DNA of 64,000 nt from Bimastos eiseni (Eukaryota; Annelida; Clitellata; Crassiclitellata; Lumbricidae). The stretch lies in assembly GCA_959347315.1 (NCBI GenBank), contig OY365814.1, forward strand, positions 2,035,661 to 2,099,660, in the 5' to 3' direction. Position 1 is the first letter of the stretch. Every line of letters starts with the position of its first letter. A program made the position numbers and the translations under genes. Shown here piece after piece: positions 12,225-25,196 of the stretch. A model generated the notes under the pieces. That model was not told where the DNA came from. It saw only the letters and a program-made list of their open reading frames with translations, and ran no database searches.

Positions 12225-12670
12225 TGAATGGACAAATGAATGAATGAATGAATGAATGAATGGACAAATGAATGAATGAATGGACAAATGAATGAATGAA
12301 TGAATGAATGAATGGACAAATGAATGAATGAATGGACAAATGAATGAATGAATGAATGAATGAATGGACAAATGAATGAATGAATGAATGAACGAATGAA
12401 TGAATGAATGAATGGACAAGTGGATGAATGAATGAATGAATGAATGAATGAATGAATGAATGGACAAATGAATGAATGGACAAATGAATGAATGGACAAA
12501 TGAATGAATGAATGAATGAACTGATAAATAAATAATAAATAGTTCTATTTTAGAACGAACTAATGAACGAATTAATTAATTAATTAATTAATGATTGAAT
12601 CAATAAATGAACAGACGAAAGAATTTATGAATGAATGAATGAAGGAACGAATGATTGAATGAATGCAGCA
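12225..12670. repeat. (ATGA)n array with GGACAA interruptions
   Basis: TGAATGAATGAA tetramers broken at intervals by TGGACAAA to 12520, then more decayed AATGAATGA and TTAATTAA to 12670. All minus-strand frames of the HSFIHSF type come from this array. Confidence 0.9.
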
Positions 12671-13236
12671 GAGTGTTGATGAACGAGTGTCCCTCTAATG
12701 ACGATTCCTGTCTGTCGATAATCTTTATCCAACTTTCATCTTTCAACCATTCATGATTACATATAATTAACATATCAGCATATTATAATCCACATCAAAA
12801 CATCTACAATTTATGCATCAACACAATTGTCCGTTGACCAACTTCCTTACTACGGCTCCAACTCTGTGAAACACAGTCACGCATGAGTGCACATAGTTCC
12901 CCAGATGCGCTGAAGCGTTAAAACCACCACTTCCGCCGTCAGCCACCCCACTTCCTAATCTATCCTCTCTCTGTAAAGCCTTCCATCCGGGTCATTGATG
13001 TTGCTGCGAAAACCGATGTTTGCCTGTGAACGGTGCGTTTTGTGTGCAGCCCTGGTTTCCTGCTGGGACGGTCGGCTCAAAGGGTGGATGAGAGCGACGA
13101 CAGATGGGTGCGTTTTTGTTCGTCGCTTTTTTTGGCGTCTTTGATAAAGGAGCGTTTTTGTGTCACTTCCTGCGATTTGAGGCGGCGTGGAATTTGGGAA
13201 ATTGGACGATTTGGTTGATGCGTCATTTGTGAGTGA
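12671..13236. other. Intergenic, nothing recognised
   Basis: No exon, repeat family or RNA gene could be supported. The segment is moderately G+C-rich near 13030-13230. Confidence 0.4.
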
Positions 13237-13612
13237 TTGGGATGGTGGTGGTGGTGGTGGTGATGATGATGATTGTGATGATTATGATGATTATGATGCT
13301 GACGACGACGACGACGATGATGATGGTGGTGGTGATGATGATGATGATGGTGGTGGTGGTCGTGGTGGTGGTGGTGGAGATGGTGATGATGATCATGATG
13401 CTGACGACGACGACGATGACGACGACGACGATTACGATGACGATTACGATGACGACGACGACGACGATGATGATGATGATGGTGATGATTATGATGATGA
13501 TGATGATGATGATGATGGTCATGGTGGTGGTGGTGGAGATGGTGGTGATTATGATGATGATGACGATGATGATGATGATTATGATGCTGACGACGACGAT
13601 GATGATGTCACG
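13237..13612. repeat. Compound GAT/GAC/GGT triplet microsatellite
   Basis: About 375 bp of GATGAT, GACGAC and GGTGGT triplets in blocks that recur in the same order (GGT, GAT, GCTGAC, GAC, GAT). The block order implies past duplication of roughly 110-130 bp segments. The poly-Asp frame it yields is not considered a gene. Confidence 0.9.
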
Positions 13613-14217
13613 AGAAAGCTAACCTCCTCTCCAGGTCTTCGCTTTCCTTCTTATAAACTTAACTGGTGCCATCACGATGCCACTCTTTGATGGATGATTG
13701 TTCTCGAAATTGCAGTTCTTCAAAAAAGGAAAACAATTCTAAACTTTTACTATTATAAATTAATAACTGTCTGATTTATAACAGGTTCGCCTCGGTCCTT
13801 TAAACTCCTATTTTACTCGCTGCAAATTAAAAGATAAGATCAAATGAACAATTGTTAATCATTTGGAACACTTCACTTTTCTATGATCTCTTTAGGCAGA
13901 GGATGGTCGAGCAATGGAAACACAGTGGCGCAAAATTCCCTCCACCATCCCTATTGTCGACTCAGTCTTCATTCGCGAGGAAGCGTTGGTAAACAGCATT
14001 ATATGACATGCCTTGCATGGTTGCCGCACTATCGCATTTGACTCCTGTAATAACTTATCATCATCCGCTAATACTATGACTTGTAATCATACTGAGGCCT
14101 CAGTTTGAATAAAGTAAACAATGATGATGATGATAATAATGAAAATAATAATAATAATAATAATAATAAATAATAATTCATCATTATCATCATCAGGATC
14201 CATGGGCTGAAAGCCTG
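13613..14217. other. Intergenic, ATA microsatellite only
   Basis: Contains (AATA/ATA)n at 14130-14180. Nothing else is recognised. Confidence 0.4.
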
Positions 14218-14357
14218 TAGATGTCCACTGCGCATTTGACCATTATAGATGTCCACTGCACATTTGACCGTTGTAGATGTCCACTGCACATTTGACCATT
14301 ATAGATGTCCACTGCACATTTGACCATTGTAGATGTCCACTGCACATTTGACCTTTG
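14218..14357. repeat. 28-bp minisatellite, five copies
   Basis: Five consecutive units of TAGATGTCCACTGCACATTT plus GACCATTA, starting at 14218, 14246, 14274, 14302 and 14330. They differ at only a few positions, so the array is young. Confidence 0.95.
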
Positions 14358-17199
14358 TTCTTCATGCTCCTCTGTCTTGGGTTAGCTATAATAAGTTATG
14401 TGTATCGGTTCCACGCCAGTCTTCGATGCCGTCTCTGCAAGGTCTTCCTCTTCTTACCGTTCCGTTCATAATTATAATTGTAATTATAATTATACGACCT
14501 CTCCTGTAAAGTTCAATGCATTGATCAGCATTGCTTTCAGATTTTAAATTCATCGGCCAAATTTTTTTCCTAGCATATCAAATGTATTCAGTCATCACAG
14601 GTCTATTCCTTAAATGAATTTAAACCACGCAAAGTTACCGCAAATCAACCGTTAGCTGGCTTGCTAGCCTATCTTATTATGGTCTTTCAAACGGATTTCG
14701 CATCTCTGCTATCATTACCTTTAGAGTCTCAATTCCACGGATCTGCGTTCAAAATAGTCCCAACTTTTCTTTTCCTTTCTTTCCGTTTAGTGAGTCGAAG
14801 TCGCGCCGTGCTGCGACTTTTATTTGCTTATCGATCGACGGATAATGTCACGGTGCTTCCCTATGTCGGCGGTTTGCGCAAGCACTCGACACCGACCGTT
14901 AGATGGCAGTTCATTGATGAGACATCTGGCATTTGGTTCTACGCTTGGGGTTCGAAGCCAGATGTGCTGGGTTTTGGAATTGGTTCGCTAATGGAAAAGT
15001 CTTGTGGCGACCTAGAGGTCAGGGATTTAAATCCTGGTTAAGGCAGAAGTTTGGTTCGAAATTTAGTACCCACCAAGTCAGAAACTTCCCAAGTAAACTC
15101 AATTGTGAGTGTATACGCTTATCGCACGTGCATTATCGGTGTAAGGATTAGGCGGCAACGAAAGAACTGGCCTTCCGCTCTCGTATTCCGAGGCTGAGAA
15201 AATGAAGTCGATAGCATTTTTACCGGTGGCTGCTTCCCAGGTTGCTGAAATGACTGCTGTGATTCTTCTGGAATAGACTATAGGCCATAGTATACAATGG
15301 CATAGTAACGATGATGGCTATATTGTAAACGGATGTGTATTGTGGGAGCTATCGCATTTCATTGTATACTGATGTGCGCTGCATAATTGCAGTGTCTCAA
15401 TTGACTGTAAATTCGTAATCAATTATATTGTGTTAGTTTTTATTGCATTGTAGGAAGCTTAAGATGTCCGATAAGGGGAGAAAGTAATTGGTTGCGATGA
15501 TTTGAGTGACAGAAGTTTTGTCCTCTGTCTACGAGAGAACCTATCCGTGGAATTTTGACTCCTAAGGTAATGTTTGAAAAGATTTAAAATCTTCTTTCAG
15601 ATTTTAAAGAATGACCAGCGCCACTTCAGAATTATACTCACCAGGAATGCTACCGACCCGATATTGTGAAACTACTGTAAAATGCTAAGGACCAGGCGTA
15701 AGTGAAACTGTGATAGGGTTTATATCGTAACTTAGGCCAACTGCATTAAGTGCATTTACAACTATTTTGTGGTGAGTACCTTGTATCACGTAGCACTGCA
15801 TTTAACCTGTTTGTACTACATTATCGCTGAGTATGTTATATCTGTGCCCCTTGGATTATGCGAAAAATCGCATAAATTTCTAATCGCATAAATCACGAGT
15901 CCTGTAGTCATCAACAATTGCGTCGTCTGTTCGGTGTACTATAGGCTAATAATAGCTTGGACAAGCCAAGTATAGTTGACACTGACCGACATTTCTGAAC
16001 TGTATGCAATAATTTGCAAAAACTTTTTATTTAGGAATTTATGCGAAGACCGCTAAATAATGCGAAAAAATGTGAAATCACATAATCGTATAAACCACGG
16101 GGCTCTAGTTTTAGTCAATCTCTATATCGGAGTCACCTATTTTTCGTCCTTATTCCTAACCGGACACTTCACTGCTTACTCATTTCCTCTGTTTACCCTA
16201 CTCTAAGTCCCACTCCCTTTCTGCTTCAAACCCCCTCTCCTTCCCCAACGACGGCGGTTTCTCCATCCTCCCGGCCGTCCAACCCCGGGACCGACCGACC
16301 GACTCACCGACCGACCGACAGCCACGCGTCCCTATCGGACGCTTGCCAGTCGCCCATCTGCCGAGGTCGGTCGACTGCGTATCATTGTCCAGGATGCTCT
16401 CTAATTGCACCTGATACAGCAAGATTCGAAACAGCCTTAGGTTATTCCAGATTTGGATAACATAGCATGACAAGGATTGAAGGTGGTTCAGATTATGTTT
16501 AAACCATAGCAAGTAAACCTGTGATGCGTCAAAGATTATAGGCCTACATCCTTATAAGCTGGAATTGTTATCGCTAAGACAGTAAAAAGCATCGGAAGTA
16601 TTCCACTATATAACTCTTGCACCAAAAAATTATTCTAACTTACGAAACTGCAAATATAGACTGAATTGCAAGCGTAAACATAATAATCGCAATTTGGGAA
16701 TGAAATTTATCACCTACACTGCTTGCACTCTGACAGTGCAAGTTGCAAATCTGTATAAAAGAGGAGGGCGACGAAAATGATCGGTGTTAACATCACACAG
16801 CATCATTAAACCAAAACTACTTACTACTTGCTATGAAATCGTCGTTGCTAACTGATAATTGCAAGTATATCAGAAATAATTTGAGTCAAGAAAATTCTGA
16901 GCATGTATACTACTGGACCAACTTACTATTCAATAAAAGCGAATAAAAGACAAACAGAGATACGAAGAAATAAAAAGATTGACAAGTTATTTCCATTCAT
17001 TCCCATTTTGAGGAATATTTTGTAGAGAACTATTCAGACACTCTACCAAACCCGCCACGTGTATTTCATTCTAATTTCTTTCTTCTTGTAATTTTAATTC
17101 TATTCTGTGATGTTCTATTTGCTATTTCATAGACATTTCGTACGTGTAGAACTGTATACGTGTATGGCCATATGCTTTAATAGGACCAGATCCAGTGCG
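14358..17199. other. Long stretch without a recognised gene
   Basis: I see no exon with convincing splice context or homology. Contents: a palindromic AATTATAATT tract near 14467, (CCGA)n at about 16280-16322, and one copy of the 95-bp dispersed repeat at 16725-16850. Frames at 14661-15151 and 16198-16512 have no recognisable domain. Confidence 0.45.
16725..16850 (+). repeat. 95-bp dispersed repeat (CACACAG type), copy
   Basis: Shares TGACAGTGCAAGTT, GAGGAGGGCGACG, TGATCGGTGTTAACATCACA and the CATTAAAC..AAACTACTTACTA end with copies at 19155-19255, 37325-37430, 37863-38170 and 60195-60300. Class unknown. Confidence 0.6.
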
Positions 17200-17650
17200 T
17201 TTGTCTCTTTCGCTTCGTCCCATCGACTTCCTCTGTTGGTCGTAAGACGTCGCCTCAACTGCTAATTGTGTTTACAAATCGTCATCTCTACCCAGCGAAG
17301 CATTGTCAGAAGGGGCACCTGTTGCCCCTGGGTCGTGGCACCACCGTCTTCAGCATGCGACATCTTTAACCCCGAAATCCGCAGACAATACAGACGCTTC
17401 CGCCTTTGTTCGCTGTCCGCCATTGTTCCTGTTACGTGGCTTTGCGTCGGGCCGCTTTTTTCGACACGCTCTTTACTGATGAGGTGTCTTATCTTCGACA
17501 AGTCGATTTTCCGATCCACTTAGGAACCTTGGGTCGATTTTTTTGGTGCACGCTGTATAGACATTGAAGGCTTTGCCGTTTTGTCTGGGATCGATTTTCT
17601 TCGCTGTTTGTAGCTTTGGATCGAATTTTTTCGGCGACATGCAAGATCTT
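17200..17650. other. CpG-rich segment, possible promoter or 5' exon
   Basis: Locally dense CpG (GTCGGGCCGC, CGACACGC, TTCGACAAGTCG) in an otherwise CpG-poor region, open on both strands at 17262-17523. Three copies of a motif like GGATCGATTTTTTCGG lie at about 17532, 17587 and 17612. It could be a distal 5' exon or promoter of a minus-strand gene such as RUNX, but no start, splice site or homology proves this. Confidence 0.25.
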
Positions 17651-17825
17651 GTGTTCGGAAAATCTTGCTTTTTAACATATCACTGGATTCATTGTTTTGC
17701 TGCGCGTCGTGATGAAAAGCGATGAATCATAGGGTCTGTTCCAGGAAGAGGAATTACTTAGTGATAACTTTTTCAAGTCCCGAATTGTTATTTCGAATTA
17801 ATGTTTTCTTTACAACTGTACGTCA

Positions 17826-17849
17826 AATTATTATTATTATTATTATCAC

Positions 17850-17905
<56 letters not shown>

Positions 17906-18035
17906 TTATTGTTATTGTTATTGTTATTGTTATTGTTATTATTATTATTTTTTTAAAGTGTTTTTAATCATTATTATTATTGTTATTATTATTATTTTAT
18001 TGTTATTGTTGTTGTTATTATTATTATTTTTACTG
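17826..18035. repeat. (ATT/GTT)n microsatellite
   Basis: ATT triplets with an internal block of alternating GTT/ATT hexamers, interrupted once around 17953-17975. Confidence 0.95.
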
Positions 18036-21000
18036 CAACAGTTTTATATTGTAAGATATTTCCTTCGTTATTCTAAGTTGTAAGTTTAAAGACAAATTTT
18101 TCGAATTGCCTTATGATCAAAGCACAGTCCCTCGATTCATAACTTCTGATGTAATGTAAAGTAAGAAAATGGACAGAGCTACACACAATAGGATGGCGAA
18201 TCATAACAGCTGGCGAAGGACAAGGGAATGGAACCGAACAGAATTATAAAGCAGTCTTGAACATAACAAGCATAATGAATTAGATTAGAAAATTACAACA
18301 AAATGGAGGATATAGAAATGAAAAATAAAACAGTCCAGAGCGCTTCTCACTATGGTTCCCTTGAATAAGTTCTATGCAAATTCTCATAATAAACGTATGA
18401 ATGAAAATAACTCGTCTCATTTATATGTCTTCGTGTTTGTTTCTTCGTCTGTCTGTCTATCGTTATGCTCGGCGGCAACTTATCCAAGAGAATAAAGGTA
18501 GACCTATGCCAATTACTTTTCTTCTTTTCTTATATCGCGAAATAATTGTGGTTTAATAATTATTAGTGTGCATGTAAGATAGGTTTTCAGAAACCCTATT
18601 GGCCTAATAGACTTTTAGCATTTATTTCGTATGCGGAATGTTTCCCTTTGTAAAAATATTTGTACGGTGTCTAAGTTCAGACAGCTTAGGTACAATTCCA
18701 AGGCAACAAGTTGGTAGTTGACCGTATCGCAACTCAAAGAGTCAGATGCGATATCTCAGCTCAAAAGATGAGGCCGCACTCTACCAGAAATGGGGATAGG
18801 CTTACGCTATACGGTCTAGAAAATTGAGGGTATACAGGTACCGCTCGCACCCATTGAAAGTTATGCCTGACTGTGCGTGTATTTCATTCTGTTTGTCTCT
18901 CTGTCTGTGTCCGAGTCATTGTACTTCTGCTTGACTAATTGCAACGGGTCGTGTTCATTATCTGATCATCTCTGTCACTTATTCTTCGTCTTCATTGCGC
19001 TCGCTAGATGTCATCATAAACAAGAGTAGCAAAACTGATTTTAACAAAGGAATGTGACCAAAGTGGTTAGACAACAATGTGTTCTTTGGTCTTGCTGCAG
19101 TTATAATTTGAAACTTCTACTGCGCCGGTGTCTGGTGAACAGGCTTCAGTAGATGCCTATAGAACCGGCGACAGTAAAAGCCAGTCTCAAACCTGGACGA
19201 AGAAGGATGGCAATATCGATGCTAATGGTTTTAGTCACTGTATATACCCACTGTACGCAGTTTGGTTACACTCTTCCATTCTTCCTTGTCTTATACCTCA
19301 CATAACCACGCCTTGCCTAATATCACTCTCCATCAACTCAACTTACTTTGCTGTAACACAGTGTCCGAGTTGCCGAAGGTCAGATGGATTAGACTTCCCA
19401 GCTTCAGCTACAATGGCGTTGATATAGTGTGGTATTATTCAAATTCTCAGAAATTATCATTGACCCCTTGCTTCTTTTTTTGACAAACCGGACTCTGCTT
19501 TGACCTTCCGCGCACTGTATTAGGTTACTCTGATTTCAAACAAAGGCGCAACATAAACGAATCTTTCGTTACAAGTGTCTACAGTCGGCAGTCACTGTTT
19601 CAATTATTCTGTAGCTTCCTCTAAATGTGATGTCCCACGGTCTGGTTCATCTAGATAATCCCTTCCTAATCGCCCCCTGGATTAGCAACCCCATCCGGGA
19701 GACCCGTTACTTAAAAATCGGTCCTTTGGGACGTTCCGGGCTTGCCTCTGTCTCCCTTGGGATGGGTAAATATCCATGTTACACGGGTAGACGTTAGCGG
19801 GCAAGACGGATGACCAGCGTGACTCCCCTGGGAAATATCATGTTTCTTAGTTTTCTCAAGGGTTTATACTCTCGCGGGGTATATCCTAGACTGGAATTAG
19901 CTAGAGCGGTCGTGCATGCTACCGTAGAAAGGCAGCCAAGAGACGGGTGGTTGTGCCGACGGAAGTGGTCGTTGACATGGTAAAACCACTCGGCAAACAA
20001 TGTAATGTTATGTAAAGTAATGTAATGATATAATTGCCGCAACACGAAAAACCGTAACGCAACATAACATATACCTGTCGTACCATTATGCAGGCGAAAA
20101 TGGTCGCTGATATGGCATACAGAGCATACAGTAGGCCTTTTAACTCTTCATTGCATTACAAACACAGCATATTATATGCTCTTCGTGATTCAGTGCCTGC
20201 ATGGTTGCGCACACAGTGATATTTCCACAGTTTATAGGCTACTGTTGCGCCTATAATAATCATTATTCGCAGGCTCTTATATAATATGATGTGCTTCTAT
20301 TCGATAGGATTAATCGAGTTTGTGCAAACTTTTTATGTAGCCTAACACATTAGCGCACAATGCTAACTATCCGATCAATTTTTATTACTACAATACTTAG
20401 TACTAATATATTGATTGTGAATTCAATTGTTGCTGATAACGCGATTTTTTCATTAGACTTTTGAACAAAATGTCTTGCAACGTTGAGTTGACACTAGTGA
20501 TGTATACGATAACTTCTGCTGTCTTGTATCAAACGATAAGATTTATTACAACGACCAGTCTGGCACGCTTCTTCTGATTGCGAACAGAATTTCTGACCTT
20601 TGGGTGGCTTCAGAACACAGATGATCGCCAATTATGGTAAGCCGAGGGTATACCACGCCTATTCCTCTTAATGATAGGCCTATATCTGAGTTCTGCACAT
20701 AGCCCATTTCAGGAAGACCAGCTGATAGAAGCAATATTTCATTCAAAAATTTATATAGCGTCCTTTCAAGGTACTTATGTAACTACTCAAAAGCGCTCCC
20801 AAATTCAGGGCTCATAGACCTTGAGCTGATTCAAATACGGACCCATCAGGAAACTTGAGAGTCTACCACAATCCATTACACATCAGTAATGTCCGATTAT
20901 CATTGTATTTATAGCAGACTCTTAAGTTAGACATTTGGACAAAATATTGGTCATTCATTGATATGCAATAGGGCTTTTATTAACCATTAACCATCACATG

Positions 21001-21944
21001 TTCGATTTTGCGTGACGACCATGCATGCTGCTTCTGCACACGCGCTTCAACCATCAATTCGTTCCGCGATCATCGAAACATTGTCAACCAACAACAGGAG
21101 TTCAGAAACGACCAAGATCGCAGCAGCAAGCAGCCCCCAAATGCAGAAGCCAGGAAACGACACCAGCCATTAGTTGCTATAACGATTTAGAGTGCAAACG
21201 TATCTAGAATCACAACAAACAGCAAAAACCTGAAGTAGCCTACAACACCTAAACGTCCTGCAAGGTCCTCACACACAACGATCCGCTGCTAAGACCTATA
21301 GCGCGGCTAGAACTCTATCAAATGATTCGCTACAACTCTAAACCAGCGACAACGATCCATTTTATATCTGGTGTCTTCATTTCCGCTTTTGTGAATGCTC
21401 GGCTTTCTCTGTCGAGCAACAAAATCTTCGATGGTTAACTTGCAAATAACAGTAAGTTGTGCCACGTGACATAAATGGCGATTAAAGGATATTTGCTTAT
21501 TTTATTCCTGCTAAAATGTGCTAGGAATCGAACACTAATTATTAATTTGAAACAATGGAACTCAGCCAATTAATTGCCTTAAAAAAATCATTAAGTTATT
21601 TTCGCTATTTAATTAGATTTTATCTTCATCGATGGCCCATAATGCAATAAATTAATTACTTCTTTTACAAATATATAATCACTAGCGTCTCTAATTAATT
21701 AATCATTATTGATATAAAATAACATTAGCCCATTAATGCATGAATTTTTCCACGGTGCTATTTATTATCATATGTCTTCAGACTAAAAAATAAGAGATCA
21801 ATTGCTAAAAAAATGTTTTTCGTGAAAAGAAATGAAAAATAAAAGTGTTCTCTAAAAAGGACGCTATGGATTACAGGGCACAGGTAAATTCCATTCTAAT
21901 ATTGCGAAAAGTGTGGTGTCCTTAAAACAGGACGCTATGCATTA
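18036..21944. other. Long stretch without a recognised gene
   Basis: No gene supported. It holds a 95-bp-family repeat copy (about 19155-19255) and a TATATAGCG repeat (20743-20810). 21540-21780 is AT-rich, and a short duplication of AGGACGCTATG lies at about 21858 and 21931. Frames in this span are short and have no domain. Confidence 0.45.
20743..20810 (+). repeat. TATATAGCG...AAAAGCGCTC dispersed repeat
   Basis: TTTATATAGCGTCCTTTCAA followed by CTACTCAAAAGCGCTCCC. Same organisation as 3105-3150 and 30704-30745. Confidence 0.45.
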
Positions 21945-23121
21945 ATGGGCTATAATTTAGGCTCTGGTGATTGCTCATAAATATCAGTAAATGAAATTTT
22001 ACAGGCGCTAAGATAATTGATATTTACCTACATCGGCCAAAATTTACTAAAATATTTCAAACAAAGCAAAATTTATATCACTTTTAATGAGTCCAACCAC
22101 GTTTTTTGACGGTCAAAATATAATTAACGAAGGAAAAAGTAAAAAAACGATTTTACTAAATCACTTCAATTCTCTCATCGTTTTTGGCTTTGGTTGCAGA
22201 TTGTGGTATTTCTCGAGCATAGCTCCCCAAATGATAATCCAAAAGGTTAAAGTCCGGTGAGCTTGGTGCAATTGGTCCTCCTCAATGAAACCAGGGCAAT
22301 TGACCTTGAGTCAATCTTACGTGAGGAGAGCAGTTTGCGCTGGTGCCTCGTCTTGCTGAAAGATGAAGTCAGCTGGCAGCAGATGCTTTCAATTGGATAT
22401 TAATTGCTGAAGCCGCTACAAACATAATATACAGCATCCATTTTGGCTTTCTCATCAACAAAATGAAGTTGACTTTTGCCACCAAAACAACGACCAGCCA
22501 ATATCATAACATGTGGAGCGAACTTCTCGCGTTCAACAATCGGTCGACCAGGTTTTACATCGAATTTCTTGCCGCAAGACTAAACACGATTGGTTTGGCT
22601 GCTGGTCGGTGAATTGAGGTAGAAGTTCTTCTCATTTGTGAGGAACAAACGTTTCGTCTCGCGAGCATTTAGCCGGCACAGCAGTGCTGAGGATCGTTCA
22701 AATTTCGGAGATGTTAATCTGCCCAGCAAAACGATGGAAAGCAATGTTTATTTACCAATTTGATCGACTACTCGCTAAATGACGTCAAAGTGATGTCCGT
22801 ATACGCTTGTTCCCCGTTTCTCTTCTCAATAATAATGACAATTTTGAAGTTTGCTTTGCAGCAATAACTTGAGAAGTGACTTCATAAATTGTTTTTGGCG
22901 CTTTTTTCTGCGTTGCATGTGTTTTGACCATCAGAAACCCGTGGTTGGATTCATTAAAAGTGAAGTAACTTTTATTCTGTTTGATATATTTCATTCAAAT
23001 TTGGCCATTATATGTAGGTGTGAATTAGTTTTGTGCCAGAAAAATTTCATTTGCTAATCTCAACTTTTGGCCGAGATATTAGCAAAACACCCGAGGGGCT
23101 ATTTTTTATTGGCCCACACTG
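21945..23121 (-). mobile_element. Degenerate Tc1/mariner-superfamily transposon with long inverted ends
   Basis: On the minus strand, fragments of a transposase are readable in several frames: GRPIVEREKFAPHVM, LHFVDEKAKMDAV and FIFQQDEAPAQTA. The last corresponds to the QDxAPxH block around the second catalytic Asp of IS630/Tc1/mariner enzymes. Stops and frameshifts break it throughout. The ends are long inverted repeats: GAGTCCAACCA with ATCACTTTTAAT near 22080-22100 pairs with TGGTTGGATTC and ATTAAAAGTGA near 22943-22963, and similarity continues outward to about 21945 and 23121 (GGCCCACACTG end). Inactive relic. Confidence 0.75.
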
Positions 23122-23384
23122 TAGCTTTGATGAATCGCTGTGAATTACACACCATGCTATACAAGTTACTAATAACAACCTATTTGGGAAATTTTCCTAG
23201 ACACATAGGCGGAGATTTGGTCCTGGGTTGGGGATAGGTCGACAAAGCAAGGTTTGAGGACAAATGGATAGAAGTTAAATTCCCAAACGCAGATGCAGTG
23301 GAAGGCCTTGGAGTCTGGGTCTAATATGGAAGAGGTATGAAGCCATAACGTGGCAGTCGATCAGTGATCGTCTTTTCTGATACA

Positions 23385-23715
23385 TTTCGGGTGATTAGTG
23401 TGATCGGCTATACGTGATTAATAAAGGGACCTCCGGGTACTCAGGATGGTAAATTTGAACGTATAGGCCCTAATCGGAGAAAAGTTCACCTAAATTTATG
23501 CTACTCCAGTCAAAAATCTTCTTTTAAACACATGTTATTTGCATTGCAAGTTCTATATATTAAGTCGTTTTATCTCGTTAACAAAAACTAGCGCGGCTGT
23601 TGACTTGTCCGCTTAGGGTCCCGGATGTAGTCACACACATTATGTAGTGCAATGACCCGGTTTTTCTCAGCTTCATATGATAACCCTTCCATATTAGTTC
23701 CATGAAAACAAAGTA
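23385..23715 (+). repeat. Dispersed repeat, pair with 8860-9215
   Basis: Collinear with 8860-9215 (see there). It lies just beyond the NETO-like stop codon and may form part of that gene's 3'-UTR or flank. Confidence 0.7.
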
Positions 23716-23830
23716 AAAATTCATAATACTACTGAAAATATTTATGAAATATTGGGAGGAAAGTCCCATCCCTCACCTGAAATCTTGGAGGGTACCGCTC
23801 CCTACTGCCCCCCTAAGTTGCCGCTCCTAC

Positions 23831-24483
23831 CTAGACAACGGACGATGTGCTAGAGGCGTTTCTCGCCGATCCACCCGCGTAGTGGTGGCCACCTAGCGAC
23901 TGGCGAGTATACCTCACGAGTCCAGGCGATCTCATCATCCGACCATTGACATTGTCTGTGCTGCATCGCATCATTGACCCTCTCCCTTCGCTAGGAGGCG
24001 CCACAGTCTTCAAGAACCGCTCTAGCTCCAACGCCCTTCGAAAGTCCGTCATCGACCTACACGGTGGTAATACATCGGCTTGGGACTCGCCTCCTGTCGG
24101 CTGCCAACGGCCCCCGAGATCGGACGGTCGGCGGTAGAGACGGGTCACACGGGGCCTGGCCTGCGCCCCGCGAAGTGGGGTTACGTCAGGGCGTTGTGAA
24201 GGTCCGACGTTGTACTCGTTGCCGGTCAGGTATTGGCGCCTTGAGAGGTAGCTGGAGAGGCTGCCATGGCGTGTGAGCGATGGACTGTGGTCCAATCCAG
24301 GGACAAACGAAGACTCTGGCTGCAGTTGATGCTTCTGTTGAAGGTGCCTTTCTTCGATCGCTTTCTCCGTCTGGCTGAACCTAGACCTTCGGCGCCATAG
24401 CAGGGAAGCTGCTGTTGCCATGGCAGCCAAAAGAATGGAGGCTGCGACGCTGACCGTGGTGACCAGAAGCACAGCAGTGAAAC
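23831..24483 (-). CDS. NETO-like protein, exon 7: transmembrane helix and cytoplasmic tail
   Basis: The last exon begins at acceptor TTTGTTTAG (24485-24484). Its first two bases complete the final Cys of the LDLa domain encoded upstream. A single hydrophobic helix follows (FTAVLLVTTVSVAASILLAA to about residue 30), then stop-transfer RRRSRF and a tail of about 180 residues rich in Ser, Arg, Gln and Gly. The stop is TAG at 23831-23833. The C-terminus is SSTSSVV, so the last three residues S-V-V fit a class I PDZ ligand. Vertebrate NETO proteins, auxiliary subunits of kainate receptors, have the same CUB-CUB-LDLa-TM layout and C-terminal PDZ ligands. The tail sequence itself is not recognisably conserved. 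Confidence 0.88.
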
Positions 24484-24747
24484 CTAAACAAATAAAGAGT
24501 AGGCGTTGATTAATTTATGACCTGTTCCCTCTGCTTGCAGTGGACTCATCTCAAGCAGCTAACCACGCCTTCTAAGCCAATGTAAGGCCTTAATACATGT
24601 CTTAGAACGCGTTGCTTAGTTGCTTAAGTGTTTCTGTTCGTATTGAAAGAAATTTAAATGTTAAAGAAGCATTAAAATACTAAACAAAACGAAGAAATTG
24701 AAAGAACTAAACGAGCGAGAGAAAGAAACAGAAAGAAGGCATAAATC

Positions 24748-25075
24748 CAGTCAGTCAGTCAGTCAGTCAGTCAGTCAGTCAGTCAGTCAGTCAGTCAGTC
24801 AGTCAGTCAGTCAGTCAGTCAGTCAGTCAGTCAGTCAGTCAGTCAGTCAGTCAGTCAGTCAGTCAGTCAGTCAGTCAGTCAGTCAGTCAGTCAGTCAGTC
24901 AGTCAGTCAGTCAGTCAGTCAGTCAGTCAGTCAGTCAGTCAGTCAGTCAGTCAGTCAGTCAGTCAGTCAGTCAGTCAGTCAGTCAGTCAGTCAGTCAGTC
25001 AGTCAGTCAGTCAGTCAGTCAGTCAGTCAGTCAGTCAGTCAGTCAGTCAGTCAGTCAGTCAGTCAGTCAGTCAGT
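24748..25075. repeat. (CAGT)n array, about 82 units, in NETO-like intron 6
   Basis: Uninterrupted AGTC tetramers followed by a short (AT)n. On the gene's sense strand it reads (CTGA)n, so every unit contains CTGAC, a match to the animal branch-point consensus. It lies 264 bp upstream (in sense) of the exon 7 acceptor. Confidence 0.97.
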
Positions 25076-25196
25076 CATATATATATATATATATATATAT
25101 GTTATATATATCATTTATATCATCATATGTATCATCAAATATATCAATTAGGAACCTATATAGGAGATTAACTATAAAAAAGTATAGTTGACTTAC

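Noticed and set aside
12105..12499. HSFIHSFIHSF frames on the minus strand
   Set aside because: All three frames are open because the sequence is an ATGA tetramer array.
13187..13690. Poly-Asp protein of 167 residues
   Set aside because: The frame arises from GAT/GAC triplet repeats; the other frames are equally open (poly-Met/Val), as expected for a microsatellite.
14661..15151. 126- and 72-residue plus-strand frames
   Set aside because: No recognisable domain; a hydrophobic start but no splice continuity, and one part looks like decayed repeat sequence.
16198..16512. Arg/Gly-rich 104-residue minus-strand frame
   Set aside because: Its centre is the (CCGA)n repeat and nothing flanking supports coding.
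17262..17523. Overlapping 85-residue frames on both strands
   Set aside because: Open because the segment is CpG-rich and short; no domain, start context or splice partner. Kept only as a possible promoter region.
24698..25171. 157-residue frame of SQSVSQSV repeats
   Set aside because: Translation of the (CAGT)n microsatellite inside a NETO-like intron on the opposite strand.
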